From assembly GCA_016839865.1 (NCBI GenBank), contig JAEOTN010000452.1, positions 1-8,319 on the forward strand: a DNA stretch of 8,319 bases, written 5' to 3'. The notes under the pieces are model-generated. The model was not told the DNA's origin, made no database searches, and worked only from the letters and a program-made list of their open reading frames with translations. Below are positions 1 through 6,938 of this stretch, piece after piece (position 1 is the stretch's first letter; each line of letters starts with the position of its first letter). A program made the translations under genes and the position numbers. Origin of the DNA: Promethearchaeota archaeon. Its GTDB lineage: Archaea > Asgardarchaeota > Lokiarchaeia > Sigynarchaeales > MK-D1.

Positions 1-456
1 CATACATTTCGCTTATTTGGTAGAAAGTGGTGTATTGGATGTTATATTGGGTACCCTTCGGGAATTCTTATGTTGCTTATCGGATACCTAACGGGTTTGT
101 TTGATTTGATGCAAACCCGCACACTTTGGATAATTGGTGCAAGCTTAATGAGTACCTACATCCTTAGCATCCTCGGATTGACAAAAATTCGGTGGATTAA
201 GATTACGTCAAAAATTCCGATGGGAGTCGGAGGGGCATTCCTGATTGCTGCAATATTTAGCTATGATGTAAAATTTTGGATAAGTTTTCTGCTTTCTTTC
301 ATTTTAATCCAACTGTTTATAACGATTATTAATGTAAAGAGAGGATTTGATATGAAGAAGACTTGTGGGGAGTGTGAGTATGAATCTGACCGAAACAATT
401 GCCCTGGACTACATCCAGTATATGAGAAATTAAACAAAATAAAAAAAAGAAATTAG
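1..456 (+). CDS. DUF2085-like membrane protein with Cys-rich tail (5' partial)
   Basis: The reading frame is open from the first base, so the gene begins upstream; 151 residues are visible. The first ATG at 70 is unlikely to be the start, because the preceding residues (SFRL-like HTFRLFGRKW, then C11 and C14 in a CxxC) resemble the conserved loop of DUF2085 membrane proteins, which I recall as R-S-F..G....C-x-x-C-x-G-x-x-x-G. About four hydrophobic segments follow (roughly residues 21-35, 42-60, 75-88 and 92-111). A short hydrophilic tail then carries C122, C125 and C134 (CGEC...CPG) and ends in lysines, suggesting a small metal-binding or redox motif on one face of the membrane. The function of DUF2085 is unknown. 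The gene is convergent with the next one and the stop codons overlap by 4 bp. Family assignment rests on the short N-terminal motif and is tentative; that it is a membrane protein is solid. Confidence 0.7.
   Translation, partial: HTFRLFGRKWCIGCYIGYPSGILMLLIGYLTGLFDLMQTRTLWIIGASLMSTYILSILGLTKIRWIKITSKIPMGVGGAFLIAAIFSYDVKFWISFLLSFILIQLFITIINVKRGFDMKKTCGECEYESDRNNCPGLHPVYEKLNKIKKRN
339..354 (+). promoter_or_regulatory. Internal Shine-Dalgarno plus ATG inside the DUF2085-like gene
   Basis: A purine-rich GAGAGGA (339-345) sits about 7 bases ahead of an in-frame ATG at 352-354. Initiation here would yield a separate 34-residue peptide with a CxxC-x8-C pattern and a basic end, corresponding exactly to the hydrophilic tail of the membrane protein. 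The spacing is good for an archaeal ribosome binding site. It may also be chance, since the segment is in-frame coding sequence. Confidence 0.3.
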
Positions 457-821
457 AATGGTAAAACAAATAGTCCTGTTAATGAAAGTAACAATGCAAT
501 ACCTATTGAGATTGCCCATGGGACAATTATTGAAATCAACCATGCTAAAATTGCATTTCCATATCCAGTATTATGTCTTTTGCTGATAACATACCAAGCA
601 ATGAAACATCCAATACAAGGTATCAAACTTACTAAGGCGTTAAGAAGTACCGTTACAAATACCTTACCAAATTCCCTATTGGAACCTTTTACGGCTTTAA
701 TCCCAATTCTTAGAAATAGCACTTGAAGAACGATTGAGAGTATGATCAGACCGATAAAAATAAATATTACAACAATCCCTAAGCCGGCAAGCCAGGCCAT
801 CAATGTGTTAACTATATCCAT
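453..821 (-). CDS. Small DUF-type membrane protein, three to four helices
   Basis: This 122-residue protein is almost entirely hydrophobic. A first long segment covers about residues 8-38, followed by a short basic/polar stretch (IKAVKGSNRE). A second segment around 53-80 contains IPCIGC (C69, C72), then a polar KRHNTGYGNA loop (81-90), and a last hydrophobic stretch covers about 91-120. The pattern of Pro-Cys-x-x-Cys followed by W-Y-x-I-S-K-R-H-N-T-G is one I associate with small uncharacterised membrane proteins in archaeal genomes; no function is known to me. The start at 821 is supported by AGAGGT (minus strand, 834-829) about 7 bases upstream. It ends 4 bp inside the stop codon of the convergent gene. 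Helix boundaries are estimated by eye. Confidence 0.75.
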   Translation of the reverse strand: MDIVNTLMAWLAGLGIVVIFIFIGLIILSIVLQVLFLRIGIKAVKGSNREFGKVFVTVLLNALVSLIPCIGCFIAWYVISKRHNTGYGNAILAWLISIIVPWAISIGIALLLSLTGLFVLPF

Positions 822-836
822 AATTTTTACCTCTAC

Positions 837-844
837 ATTTTATA
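837..844 (-). promoter_or_regulatory. TATA-like element of the small membrane protein gene
   Basis: On the minus strand the sequence reads TATAAAAT about 16-23 bases before the ATG at 821. That is a little close for a leadered transcript given the AGAGGT ribosome site between them, so transcription may start further upstream or the element may serve a near-leaderless start. It abuts the inverted repeat at 844-860. Confidence 0.35.
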
Positions 845-860
845 GGTAAGATTCTTACCT
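844..860. repeat. 17-bp inverted repeat, candidate operator
   Basis: AGGTAAG and CTTACCT form two perfect 7-bp arms around a 3-base spacer (ATT). The repeat lies directly upstream of the TATA-like element of the small membrane protein gene, where an archaeal repressor or activator dimer would bind. It is too short and lacks a T-run for a convincing terminator of the gene ending at 939. No regulator is assigned. Confidence 0.4.
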
Positions 861-938
861 TGCAGTAAAATTCTCGTTTAACTATTTAAAGATTTATTCA
901 TTTGTCGGTTAAGATAGAAGTAGAAAGAGTGTATTAGA

Positions 939-1403
939 TTACTCTTGGCATGATTTTTCGATATAGTAGTTTAATAATTCAGAGATTTCGAAAGTGTTCA
1001 GCGAAGCGAGAAGATCTCCAAGAGTATGAAGTCTTTTCATCTTATCTTCATGACTATCTGCCGGGATCTTCATAATCTCATCAATTTCCTCAATATAATC
1101 ATCCATGTTGAGAAACAATATCTCAATCTTATCCACACCCTTAATTTCTGCAATTGTTGATCCTAACTGGGCTTCTATTTCATGTAAGAGATGATCACGA
1201 TAATCTATACCTTTCGGCATGTTATAACGCATCTGAATGAAGTCTAATTCTTTAATTGCCTTTCTAATACTCTCATTCCAATCATTGGTTTCAGAATAAA
1301 ACGGTACAAGTATGTTGGAAACGATTTTTCGAAATAATTCATCGGGATTATTTGGGTCAAATTGCACTTTTGTTGTAAAATCGGATAGAATAATCTCCAG
1401 CAT
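939..1403 (-). CDS. Unrecognised acidic helical protein, 154 residues
   Basis: I do not recognise this family. From the ATG at 1403 (MLEIILSDF) the product is 154 residues, acidic, soluble, and apparently rich in amphipathic helices (for example the stretches around EIDEIMKI and KMKRLHTLGDLLASL), with no signal peptide, membrane segment, Cys pair or obvious catalytic motif. The frame stays open to an ATG at 1484, but that would overlap the first codons of the divergent radical SAM gene and add a low-quality sequence, so I reject the longer form. No Shine-Dalgarno precedes the ATG at 1403, while an AT-rich TATA-like stretch lies about 30 bases upstream, consistent with a leaderless transcript. 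It shares a 38-bp intergenic region with the lipoylation operon, so co-regulation is possible, but no link in function can be shown. Confidence 0.65.
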   Translation of the reverse strand: MLEIILSDFTTKVQFDPNNPDELFRKIVSNILVPFYSETNDWNESIRKAIKELDFIQMRYNMPKGIDYRDHLLHEIEAQLGSTIAEIKGVDKIEILFLNMDDYIEEIDEIMKIPADSHEDKMKRLHTLGDLLASLNTFEISELLNYYIEKSCQE

Positions 1404-1441
1404 AATGACTAATTTTATTTTGGGAGGTTTATATTTTTTGT
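1404..1441. promoter_or_regulatory. Short divergent promoter region
   Basis: Only 38 bp separate the two divergent starts. The stretch 1428-1440 is AT-rich in both directions (TTTATATTTTTT on plus, AAATATAAA on minus) and is placed about 30 bases before the minus-strand ATG at 1403. A strong Shine-Dalgarno-like GGGAGGT (1422-1428) faces the plus-strand gene. One TATA-like element could serve both directions, as seen for bidirectional archaeal promoters; that is inference. Confidence 0.4.
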
Positions 1442-2503
1442 TTGGAATACAACATGGTAAATGTGGAAAAGATTCGAGTCTCAATTGGATCGGCAGTAAA
1501 GTTAGGATTGAAACAGCTTAAAGTAGATGTCTTGCCCACAAATTGTCATTTATTAACTTATCACCCCGATGGTTGTCTCGGAAATTGTGGTTTTTGTCCA
1601 CAATCTCAATACACTCATGACATCTTGACTGGTTCTGATGAAGATCAAGATTATTTATCTAGGGTAATATGGCCTGCATTTGAATTAAACAACGTTTTAA
1701 ATCTATTCAAAGAAAAATTTCCCTTATATTCTACCTCCAAAGACGGATTCCAGCGAATTTGCATCCAGAGCTTATATTATGAAGGCTTTGAAACCGAAAT
1801 CGATACAATATTAAAAAAACTTAGAGAAACCACTGAAATCCCGATTTCAATTGCCATTCCTCCTGTTAAGCAAGAAAAAATATTAGAATATAAGGATCTT
1901 GGAGTGGATCGTATCTGTTTTGCACTAGATACAGCCACTCCTGACATTTTTAATAAGGTTAAGGGATCTGATTGTGATGGTCCTTACTCTTGGGATGAGC
2001 ATGTTCTGTTATTGAAAAAATCTGTTGAGATTTTTGGTAGAGGGTTTGTTAGCACCCATTTAATTATTGGTTTGGGAGAAAATGAGCAAGAAATCATGTA
2101 TTTTATACAGAATATGAAAGTTCTAGGAATAAGAACAGGATTATTTGCGTTTTTCCCTATTCAAAAAACTCGTTTGGAATCACACACTCGTCCAAATTTG
2201 ATTTCGTTTAGGAAGGCTCAACTGGGAAAATATTTGATCGATACAAAACGATGGAAAAATACCGATTTCGGATTCAATAAAGGAGGGCAATTACTAAAAT
2301 TTCCAATAAACACAGCGGAATTGCATCGTATAATATCCTTGAGTACGCCCTTTGAAACTTCTGGATGTCCAGGATGCAATCGACCTTATTATACCTCGAC
2401 TCCAAGGGAGGAGCAATATAATTATCCAAGAAAACTTACATCAAATGAACAAAAAGTAGTTTTTCAAGAACTGGAGGAGTTTTGCAGGAGAACTGATCAA
2501 TGA
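1442..2503 (+). CDS. lipS2: Radical SAM lipoyl synthase subunit, LipS2-like (biotin synthase-related)
   Basis: This 353-residue protein has a radical SAM CX3CX2C cluster motif at C45-C49-C52 (GCLGNCGFC), a GLGE segment at 210-213, and a C-terminal SGCPGCNRPYY (C309, C312) that could ligate an auxiliary iron-sulfur cluster together with another cysteine such as C35. This fits the archaeal biotin-synthase-related radical SAM group that contains one half of the two-protein lipoyl synthase LipS1/LipS2 first shown in Thermococcus kodakarensis. LipS1 and LipS2 together insert two sulfurs into protein-bound octanoate. Position next to a lipoate ligase and a second radical SAM gene makes this role strong; which of the two is number 1 or 2 is from memory and less sure. 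The start is ambiguous: TTG at 1442 follows GGGAGGT by 13 bases, ATG at 1454 is the alternative. The stop overlaps the next start as ATGA. Confidence 0.82.
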   Translation: MEYNMVNVEKIRVSIGSAVKLGLKQLKVDVLPTNCHLLTYHPDGCLGNCGFCPQSQYTHDILTGSDEDQDYLSRVIWPAFELNNVLNLFKEKFPLYSTSKDGFQRICIQSLYYEGFETEIDTILKKLRETTEIPISIAIPPVKQEKILEYKDLGVDRICFALDTATPDIFNKVKGSDCDGPYSWDEHVLLLKKSVEIFGRGFVSTHLIIGLGENEQEIMYFIQNMKVLGIRTGLFAFFPIQKTRLESHTRPNLISFRKAQLGKYLIDTKRWKNTDFGFNKGGQLLKFPINTAELHRIISLSTPFETSGCPGCNRPYYTSTPREEQYNYPRKLTSNEQKVVFQELEEFCRRTDQ

Positions 2504-3309
2504 AGCAAACATGGCGAGTTTTACCATTTACGACATCAAAAGGATTGATAAATATGTCTATTGATGAAGCTATCTTGCAAGCTCGAATTGAAGACTCCGT
2601 TCCTAATACTATTCGATTTTATCGATGGAATCCCTCATGTGCTTCCATAGGAAGAAATCAAAGCTTACAAATGGAAATCGATATTGAAGCTGCTGCTGCA
2701 AATAATGTTGATGTTGTAAGAAGAATAAGTGGAGGAGGGGCAGTTTTCCATGATTATCAATCAGAAATTACCTACGCAGTTGTAGCTTCAGAGGATGATT
2801 TACGTGTAATTTATAAAAAAATAGCTCCGAACAGCTTCTTCGGTGTAACGGAGTCCTATGCTGTTATTACTCAAGCTTTAATTAATGGATTGAATCGTTT
2901 AGGTTTTTGCATTGATTCTGGAATAATTCATTGCCCTGCACTATTTCTGGAAGATAAAAAGATCTCTGGAAATGCTCAAGTACGAAAAGGTGGAATAATC
3001 CTACAACATGGAACTCTGTTAATGCATGTTAACCCAGAATTCATGTACACGATACTTAAAGCCCCTGAGGGAGTAAGTAAAGGAAAAATGGTTAGATCCG
3101 TGAAATCTAAGGTTACTGGATTATATGATAACAATGAAATAACATTCCTATCTGATGATCAATTCCAAACTGTAATGATTAAAGGATTCGAGGAGATATT
3201 TGATATTTCTTGTGAACCAGGAAAGTTTACACCACATGAACAAGATTTGATCCAATCACTGAAGAATTCACGTTACTCAGATGAGAAATGGTTGAAAAAA
3301 ATTCCTTAA
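2500..3309 (+). CDS. lplA: LplA-type lipoate/octanoate protein ligase
   Basis: The 269-residue protein is a BPL/LplA/LipB-fold acyl transferase. It shows the substrate-binding motif RRISGGGAVFHD (74-85), the lysine of the KKISGNAQ segment (K154, matching the essential LplA lysine), QHGTLL (169-174) and the SVKSKVTGL stretch (200-208) typical of LplA. It should activate lipoate or octanoate with ATP and attach it to a lysine of a carrier such as GcvH or an E2 domain. The C-terminal ~40 residues (FTPHEQDL..SRYSDEKWLKK) resemble the tail of single-chain LipM/Lpl proteins; a full separate accessory domain like that of E. coli LplA (about 340 residues) is absent. A LipM-type octanoyltransferase is less likely because the conserved LplA lysine context is intact. 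AGGAGA ends about 8 bases before the ATG, which overlaps the preceding stop by 4 bp. In this operon its likely job is to load the acyl chain that the radical SAM pair then sulfurates. Confidence 0.88.
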   Translation: MKQTWRVLPFTTSKGLINMSIDEAILQARIEDSVPNTIRFYRWNPSCASIGRNQSLQMEIDIEAAAANNVDVVRRISGGGAVFHDYQSEITYAVVASEDDLRVIYKKIAPNSFFGVTESYAVITQALINGLNRLGFCIDSGIIHCPALFLEDKKISGNAQVRKGGIILQHGTLLMHVNPEFMYTILKAPEGVSKGKMVRSVKSKVTGLYDNNEITFLSDDQFQTVMIKGFEEIFDISCEPGKFTPHEQDLIQSLKNSRYSDEKWLKKIP

Positions 3310-3320
3310 TGGTGAATATT

Positions 3321-4337
3321 ATGGAAATTGATAAAGATTACGTATGGAATTACTTGCAAGAGAATAAAGTAAAACCGCCAGATGAACTTATACCTATTAC
3401 TAGCTATCCAAAGTATCTGCGTGTGATATATGATCGTCTTGTAAAAGATATTATGCAGCGTAATTTCCAAGGAAAAGTTAGTACATTCATTCCGGGAAGG
3501 CGATTCGTTTCTCTCAGTGTTACTGGTTCAGCTTGTGAACTGAATTGTGAACATTGTCATACTTATTATCTCTCTCACATGCAAGATGTCTCTTCCGATA
3601 AGAAATTAAGAGATGTACTTGACGCGTTAATTGATCAAGGAGCACTAGGGTGCTTGATTTCTGGTGGATGCGATTCAAGCGGAAAGGTTCCCTTACTAAA
3701 ATTCTATAAAACTCTTAAGGAATATCAAGAAAACTCCTCATTGATCTTCAACTTTCACGTAGGCTTGATTAATGAGGAGGAAATTCAAAAAATTGCTACA
3801 ATTCAACCTGATATTGTATCATTTGATTTAACTCTTGATGATGCAATAATTCGAGATGTATATCATCTACAACGACAAGTAGAAGACTATATCACTACAT
3901 ACAAGAAATTGATAGAACATGGAGTTCGTACAATCCCCCATATTTGTACTGGATTGAATTTTGGGAATGTAAAAAAAGAATTTTTGGCTTTACAAGAAAT
4001 AGCAAAATATCCCGTAGATTTAATTGTCTTCTTAGTGTTAATTCCTCCCCCTGAACATGCTGATTTTCATAAAGTGAATCCATTGGATATCAGAAATCTA
4101 TTCACTACTGCACGTCTTCTCTTTCCACAGACTGAGTTGTCATTAGGATGTATGCGACCTCGAGATCAGTTCCGTCAAAGAATTGAAGAATATGCATTTC
4201 GTGCAGGATTCAACCGATTTGAGATTCCTTCAAAAAATACACTCAAATTGATGAAAGAATCTGGAATGACCGTGCAAAATTACAATGTATGTTGCGCTGT
4301 CTCTAATGATCAGTTACGCAAACTCTCTAAGCCATAA
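3321..4337 (+). CDS. lipS1: Radical SAM lipoyl synthase subunit, LipS1-like (biotin synthase homologue)
   Basis: The 338-residue form carries a CX3CX2C radical SAM motif at C72-C76-C79 (CELNCEHC), a Gly-rich SAM-binding segment SGGCDSSG (114-121), GCMRPR at 276-281 and a C-terminal CC pair (324-325), giving several possible auxiliary cluster ligands. The layout matches the archaeal uncharacterised biotin synthetase homologue group, the second partner of the LipS1/LipS2 lipoyl synthase. With the upstream radical SAM protein it should convert octanoyl-carrier protein to lipoyl-carrier protein, consuming SAM and an iron-sulfur cluster. Three in-frame ATGs exist: 3288 (inside lplA), 3309 (TAATG overlap with the lplA stop) and 3321. 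I chose 3321 because GGTGA lies 5 bases before it; 3309 is nearly as good. The gene ends 11 bp inside the convergent polymerase gene with no room for a terminator. Confidence 0.82.
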   Translation: MEIDKDYVWNYLQENKVKPPDELIPITSYPKYLRVIYDRLVKDIMQRNFQGKVSTFIPGRRFVSLSVTGSACELNCEHCHTYYLSHMQDVSSDKKLRDVLDALIDQGALGCLISGGCDSSGKVPLLKFYKTLKEYQENSSLIFNFHVGLINEEEIQKIATIQPDIVSFDLTLDDAIIRDVYHLQRQVEDYITTYKKLIEHGVRTIPHICTGLNFGNVKKEFLALQEIAKYPVDLIVFLVLIPPPEHADFHKVNPLDIRNLFTTARLLFPQTELSLGCMRPRDQFRQRIEEYAFRAGFNRFEIPSKNTLKLMKESGMTVQNYNVCCAVSNDQLRKLSKP

Positions 4338-6927
4338 ATTTATCCAATGAACCTTGAAGACTAGTTTTAATTACGAAACTCACATTCCCATCTGCATCCT
4401 GTTCTATATCTGCAATCGTATCATAATCGAAGGGAATTACATTCTCAAAACTCCGTTTGAGTAGTTCCTTGTATTTTTCCTTGTCATACATCTTGTTATT
4501 GCGTTCAAATTCGGAGCGTAATACAACTCGTTTTTCTGGTTTCTTAGCGGTCGTATTTCGCAAGATGTAATTCACTTTCTGACCGGGCTCTATTTGGACT
4601 CCCATCCGTTTAAGCTGTCTAGCAGCAACAGCTTGGTAAGAATTTACTTTGTACTCTTCAGGACGCTTTGAAATGCGATTTACAATTGTAAGTTCATCGG
4701 GACTAACATCTCCAGAATCGATACGTGCACAATATTCCTTGTATTTCTGTTTCGCTATGGATAGAAAATCCATGAATTCACAGATGCTTCCTGCTGAGGA
4801 TAAGGTATCAATAATCTCTTGCTGGAATTCCTTTACGATCTTTGGGGCGTCTCTTCGCCGGATTTCAATACCTCGCACTTTCACTTTTCCATCATAGGTT
4901 ACTCCCCAGTAATGATTGAGAACAGGAACGTCAGGATGGATGCGTGAGGGTAGAAACACGATGAACTTGTAGGTAGCTTCATGCACGATAGGAATACGGA
5001 TCTTGTCCTGGATGCGATCGATCACTTCCTTTGTCTTGGTATTAAGGCTGTCCAGTTCTTGTTCTAAGTAAGTTGGCTCTGGTTTCTTCCAAAATTGTTT
5101 CACATTGACTAATTTGGGTTTGCGATTATCATCACGGTCTGGAACAATTGCAGCCAGATGGTCTTCATGTTGAATCCACATTGAATCGACGATGCCATGG
5201 AGGATGGAAAACCCTTTGGATTCCGCTAGCTCTTGTGCAAGTAAAAGTAAATCGCGAGAATACGCACAAACAGATTGATGGCCCTCAACCTTACCAAAAC
5301 GCGCATTTTTAAATCCCAAATAACCGAAAGAACATACTAATGGCCATTTAAGTGCGTCGCTCATCTTCTTATAGATCTTGGCTTCGTTTTTTGGGAGAGT
5401 GCGAGATAGAGTTTTGTAAGCTTTCCGTTTCCTTAAGGGTAAATCTAAGGCGTCAGAGACTATTCCACGTTGTTTCTTGCATGTGTAGAACGGAAGACCC
5501 GGCACTTTATTTCCATCTTCCTTGCAGCATTCGCAATTAAAAGTTTCAGGACTGATGTTATAATTCGACATAATTTGCGGGTACATGCTTGTGAAATCTA
5601 TTTCTACTACTTGTTCATACACTCCTATCTTAGGTTCGAAGATGTGTCCTCCTCGGTCTGCATAAAGCAATGTTTGAACCGTTTGAAATCCTTCTGCATT
5701 CTTTTTCTCGGGTGGTATAAGGTATCCTTTCTGACCTGCTATATAAAACTGAATGGATTGTAAGGCTCCTCCAATAGTCACTCTCGTCAATCTTTGGAGT
5801 GGTACGCGTGATACTCGCGCCATTTCTATAATTCCTTGTATATTTCCATCCGTATAACTCGAGAAATGCAGAGACCCATAGATGTTTTTATCGATGCAAA
5901 TTCGTCCTCTAAGGTAAAACTGATGCTTGGATCGATGCATTATCTGTCCATAGGAAAAATAATGATTATCTCCAGTTGTAGTGAACATATTTCGCTTCAA
6001 AGATGACAGATCCCGCGATAGAATCAGATCATTCGAACACTTGCTGGCAGAAGCTCGTGCTACAAGATATGGAAAGAAATACTCGTCTCCACCTTGTGTT
6101 AATATGATGTCAGGGTCTAAGTATTGAATCTCTTTGCTCAGAGCTCGTATAGTGGCGGCTTCGCTTGCCTTCTCTACATCAATTACTAAGATAGCTCTTC
6201 CCTCTGAATCTTTTGCCCAATTCAGCTCATCAGGGGGGTATTTTCCAGCCATAGCTTCGATATCAAATCCATCCACTAATGCAATTTGTATTGAGATAAG
6301 CGCTTCATTCAGCATGGGGCGTCGATTTCGCTTTCGGAACTCGCTTCCCTGATTATCATTCAACCCAAATTTTCCCAGATCAATATTGACCATGCGTAAA
6401 GGTCGAGGAAATTCATACATCACATTTGTATTCTTATCATGCAAGGTGATTTTCCGAATTAACCCCAGAAATGGATTGGAACGAGCAGTGCGGACAGGTT
6501 TCTTTGGTTTCCAGTGTTCATTAATATCAAACTCACACAAGGCGGTTGGGAATAAGTCATTCTCATAGAAATAGGTCTGTGAAATTGGAACATCGATGTT
6601 GTAGAGCTTGAAGTGCTCCATTTCATCAACGTCTCGAATAATTTTCTTAAAATTTCGGGGGCTATCTGACCATACTCGAAACACATCAGTCTCTTTAGGA
6701 TCCGAAACTGAAACAAACCGCTTACATAGCTCGACTTCCTTAACGTGGGGATGTTGAAGTAGTAGGAAGTGGGCTCGTTCCATATCAAAATGGCGTTTAG
6801 GGAGGGCATAAAATGAAGAGATATATTTGTGGAATGCGAATACGGTCTGGCCACCTCTTTTTTTTATCCAGATTTTCAGATAATCCCCACTCACATCAGC
6901 TCCAAGTAGCCATCCCATGAATTTCAT
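4327..6927 (-). CDS. Exonuclease-deficient B-family DNA polymerase (PolB2/Dpo2-like) with PCNA box
   Basis: At 866 residues this has the usual family B length. Polymerase motif A is intact (EIDFTSMYP, D444). Motif B is altered: K527 is kept but the usual NSxYG reads VCSFG (531-535). Motif C reads HGIVDS (577-582) instead of YGDTDS, so the first Asp is lost while D581, aligned with the essential metal ligand, remains. The palm/thumb KVRGIEIRRRD (683-693) is conserved. The proofreading domain is present but its motifs are broken: ExoI IDLG (182-185) has no Glu, ExoII GGDEYFF (279-285) lacks the Asn and Asp, ExoIII has N362 where Asp is expected. Cysteines 465, 467, 468 and 483 form a possible metal site after motif A. 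The last residues QGSLDKFM (858-865) fit a PCNA-interacting peptide. Archaeal Dpo2/PolB2 enzymes are linked to translesion synthesis. AGGAGAG overlaps the previous stop and sits about 6 bases before the ATG. Confidence 0.9.
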   Translation of the reverse strand: MKFMGWLLGADVSGDYLKIWIKKRGGQTVFAFHKYISSFYALPKRHFDMERAHFLLLQHPHVKEVELCKRFVSVSDPKETDVFRVWSDSPRNFKKIIRDVDEMEHFKLYNIDVPISQTYFYENDLFPTALCEFDINEHWKPKKPVRTARSNPFLGLIRKITLHDKNTNVMYEFPRPLRMVNIDLGKFGLNDNQGSEFRKRNRRPMLNEALISIQIALVDGFDIEAMAGKYPPDELNWAKDSEGRAILVIDVEKASEAATIRALSKEIQYLDPDIILTQGGDEYFFPYLVARASASKCSNDLILSRDLSSLKRNMFTTTGDNHYFSYGQIMHRSKHQFYLRGRICIDKNIYGSLHFSSYTDGNIQGIIEMARVSRVPLQRLTRVTIGGALQSIQFYIAGQKGYLIPPEKKNAEGFQTVQTLLYADRGGHIFEPKIGVYEQVVEIDFTSMYPQIMSNYNISPETFNCECCKEDGNKVPGLPFYTCKKQRGIVSDALDLPLRKRKAYKTLSRTLPKNEAKIYKKMSDALKWPLVCSFGYLGFKNARFGKVEGHQSVCAYSRDLLLLAQELAESKGFSILHGIVDSMWIQHEDHLAAIVPDRDDNRKPKLVNVKQFWKKPEPTYLEQELDSLNTKTKEVIDRIQDKIRIPIVHEATYKFIVFLPSRIHPDVPVLNHYWGVTYDGKVKVRGIEIRRRDAPKIVKEFQQEIIDTLSSAGSICEFMDFLSIAKQKYKEYCARIDSGDVSPDELTIVNRISKRPEEYKVNSYQAVAARQLKRMGVQIEPGQKVNYILRNTTAKKPEKRVVLRSEFERNNKMYDKEKYKELLKRSFENVIPFDYDTIADIEQDADGNVSFVIKTSLQGSLDKFMA

Positions 6928-6930
6928 ACT

Positions 6931-6938
6931 GCTCTCCT
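6931..6938 (-). promoter_or_regulatory. Ribosome binding site of the polymerase gene, overlapping the upstream stop
   Basis: AGGAGAGC on the minus strand begins inside the TAG stop of the 89-residue gene and ends 3 bases before the polymerase ATG at 6927 (GGAG to ATG about 6). The arrangement implies one transcript and coupled translation, and fixes 6927 rather than the ATG at 6918 as the start. Confidence 0.65.

Noticed and set aside
844..860. Inverted repeat as a transcription terminator for the gene ending at 939
   Set aside because: It is some 80 bases downstream, has only 7-bp arms with a 3-base loop, and no following T-run; an operator next to the TATA-like element is a better reading.
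1404..1484. N-terminal extension of the 154-residue protein from an ATG at 1484
   Set aside because: It would overlap the first codons of lipS2 on the other strand, swallow the shared promoter region, and encode a sequence unlike the rest of the protein.
1312..1521. Plus-strand frame of 69 codons across the divergent promoter
   Set aside because: It lies antisense to the 154-residue gene and out of frame with lipS2, with no ribosome site or family features; it is a shadow.
2500..3309. LipM-type octanoyltransferase instead of a ligase
   Set aside because: C145 lies near the region of the LipM catalytic Cys but does not align with it when the KxxGxAQ motif is used as anchor; the LplA lysine and SGGGAVFHD motif are typical of ligases.
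6459..6854. Minus-strand frame of 131 codons inside the polymerase gene
   Set aside because: It is another frame of a well-supported polymerase with recognisable motifs; the translation has no coherent features.
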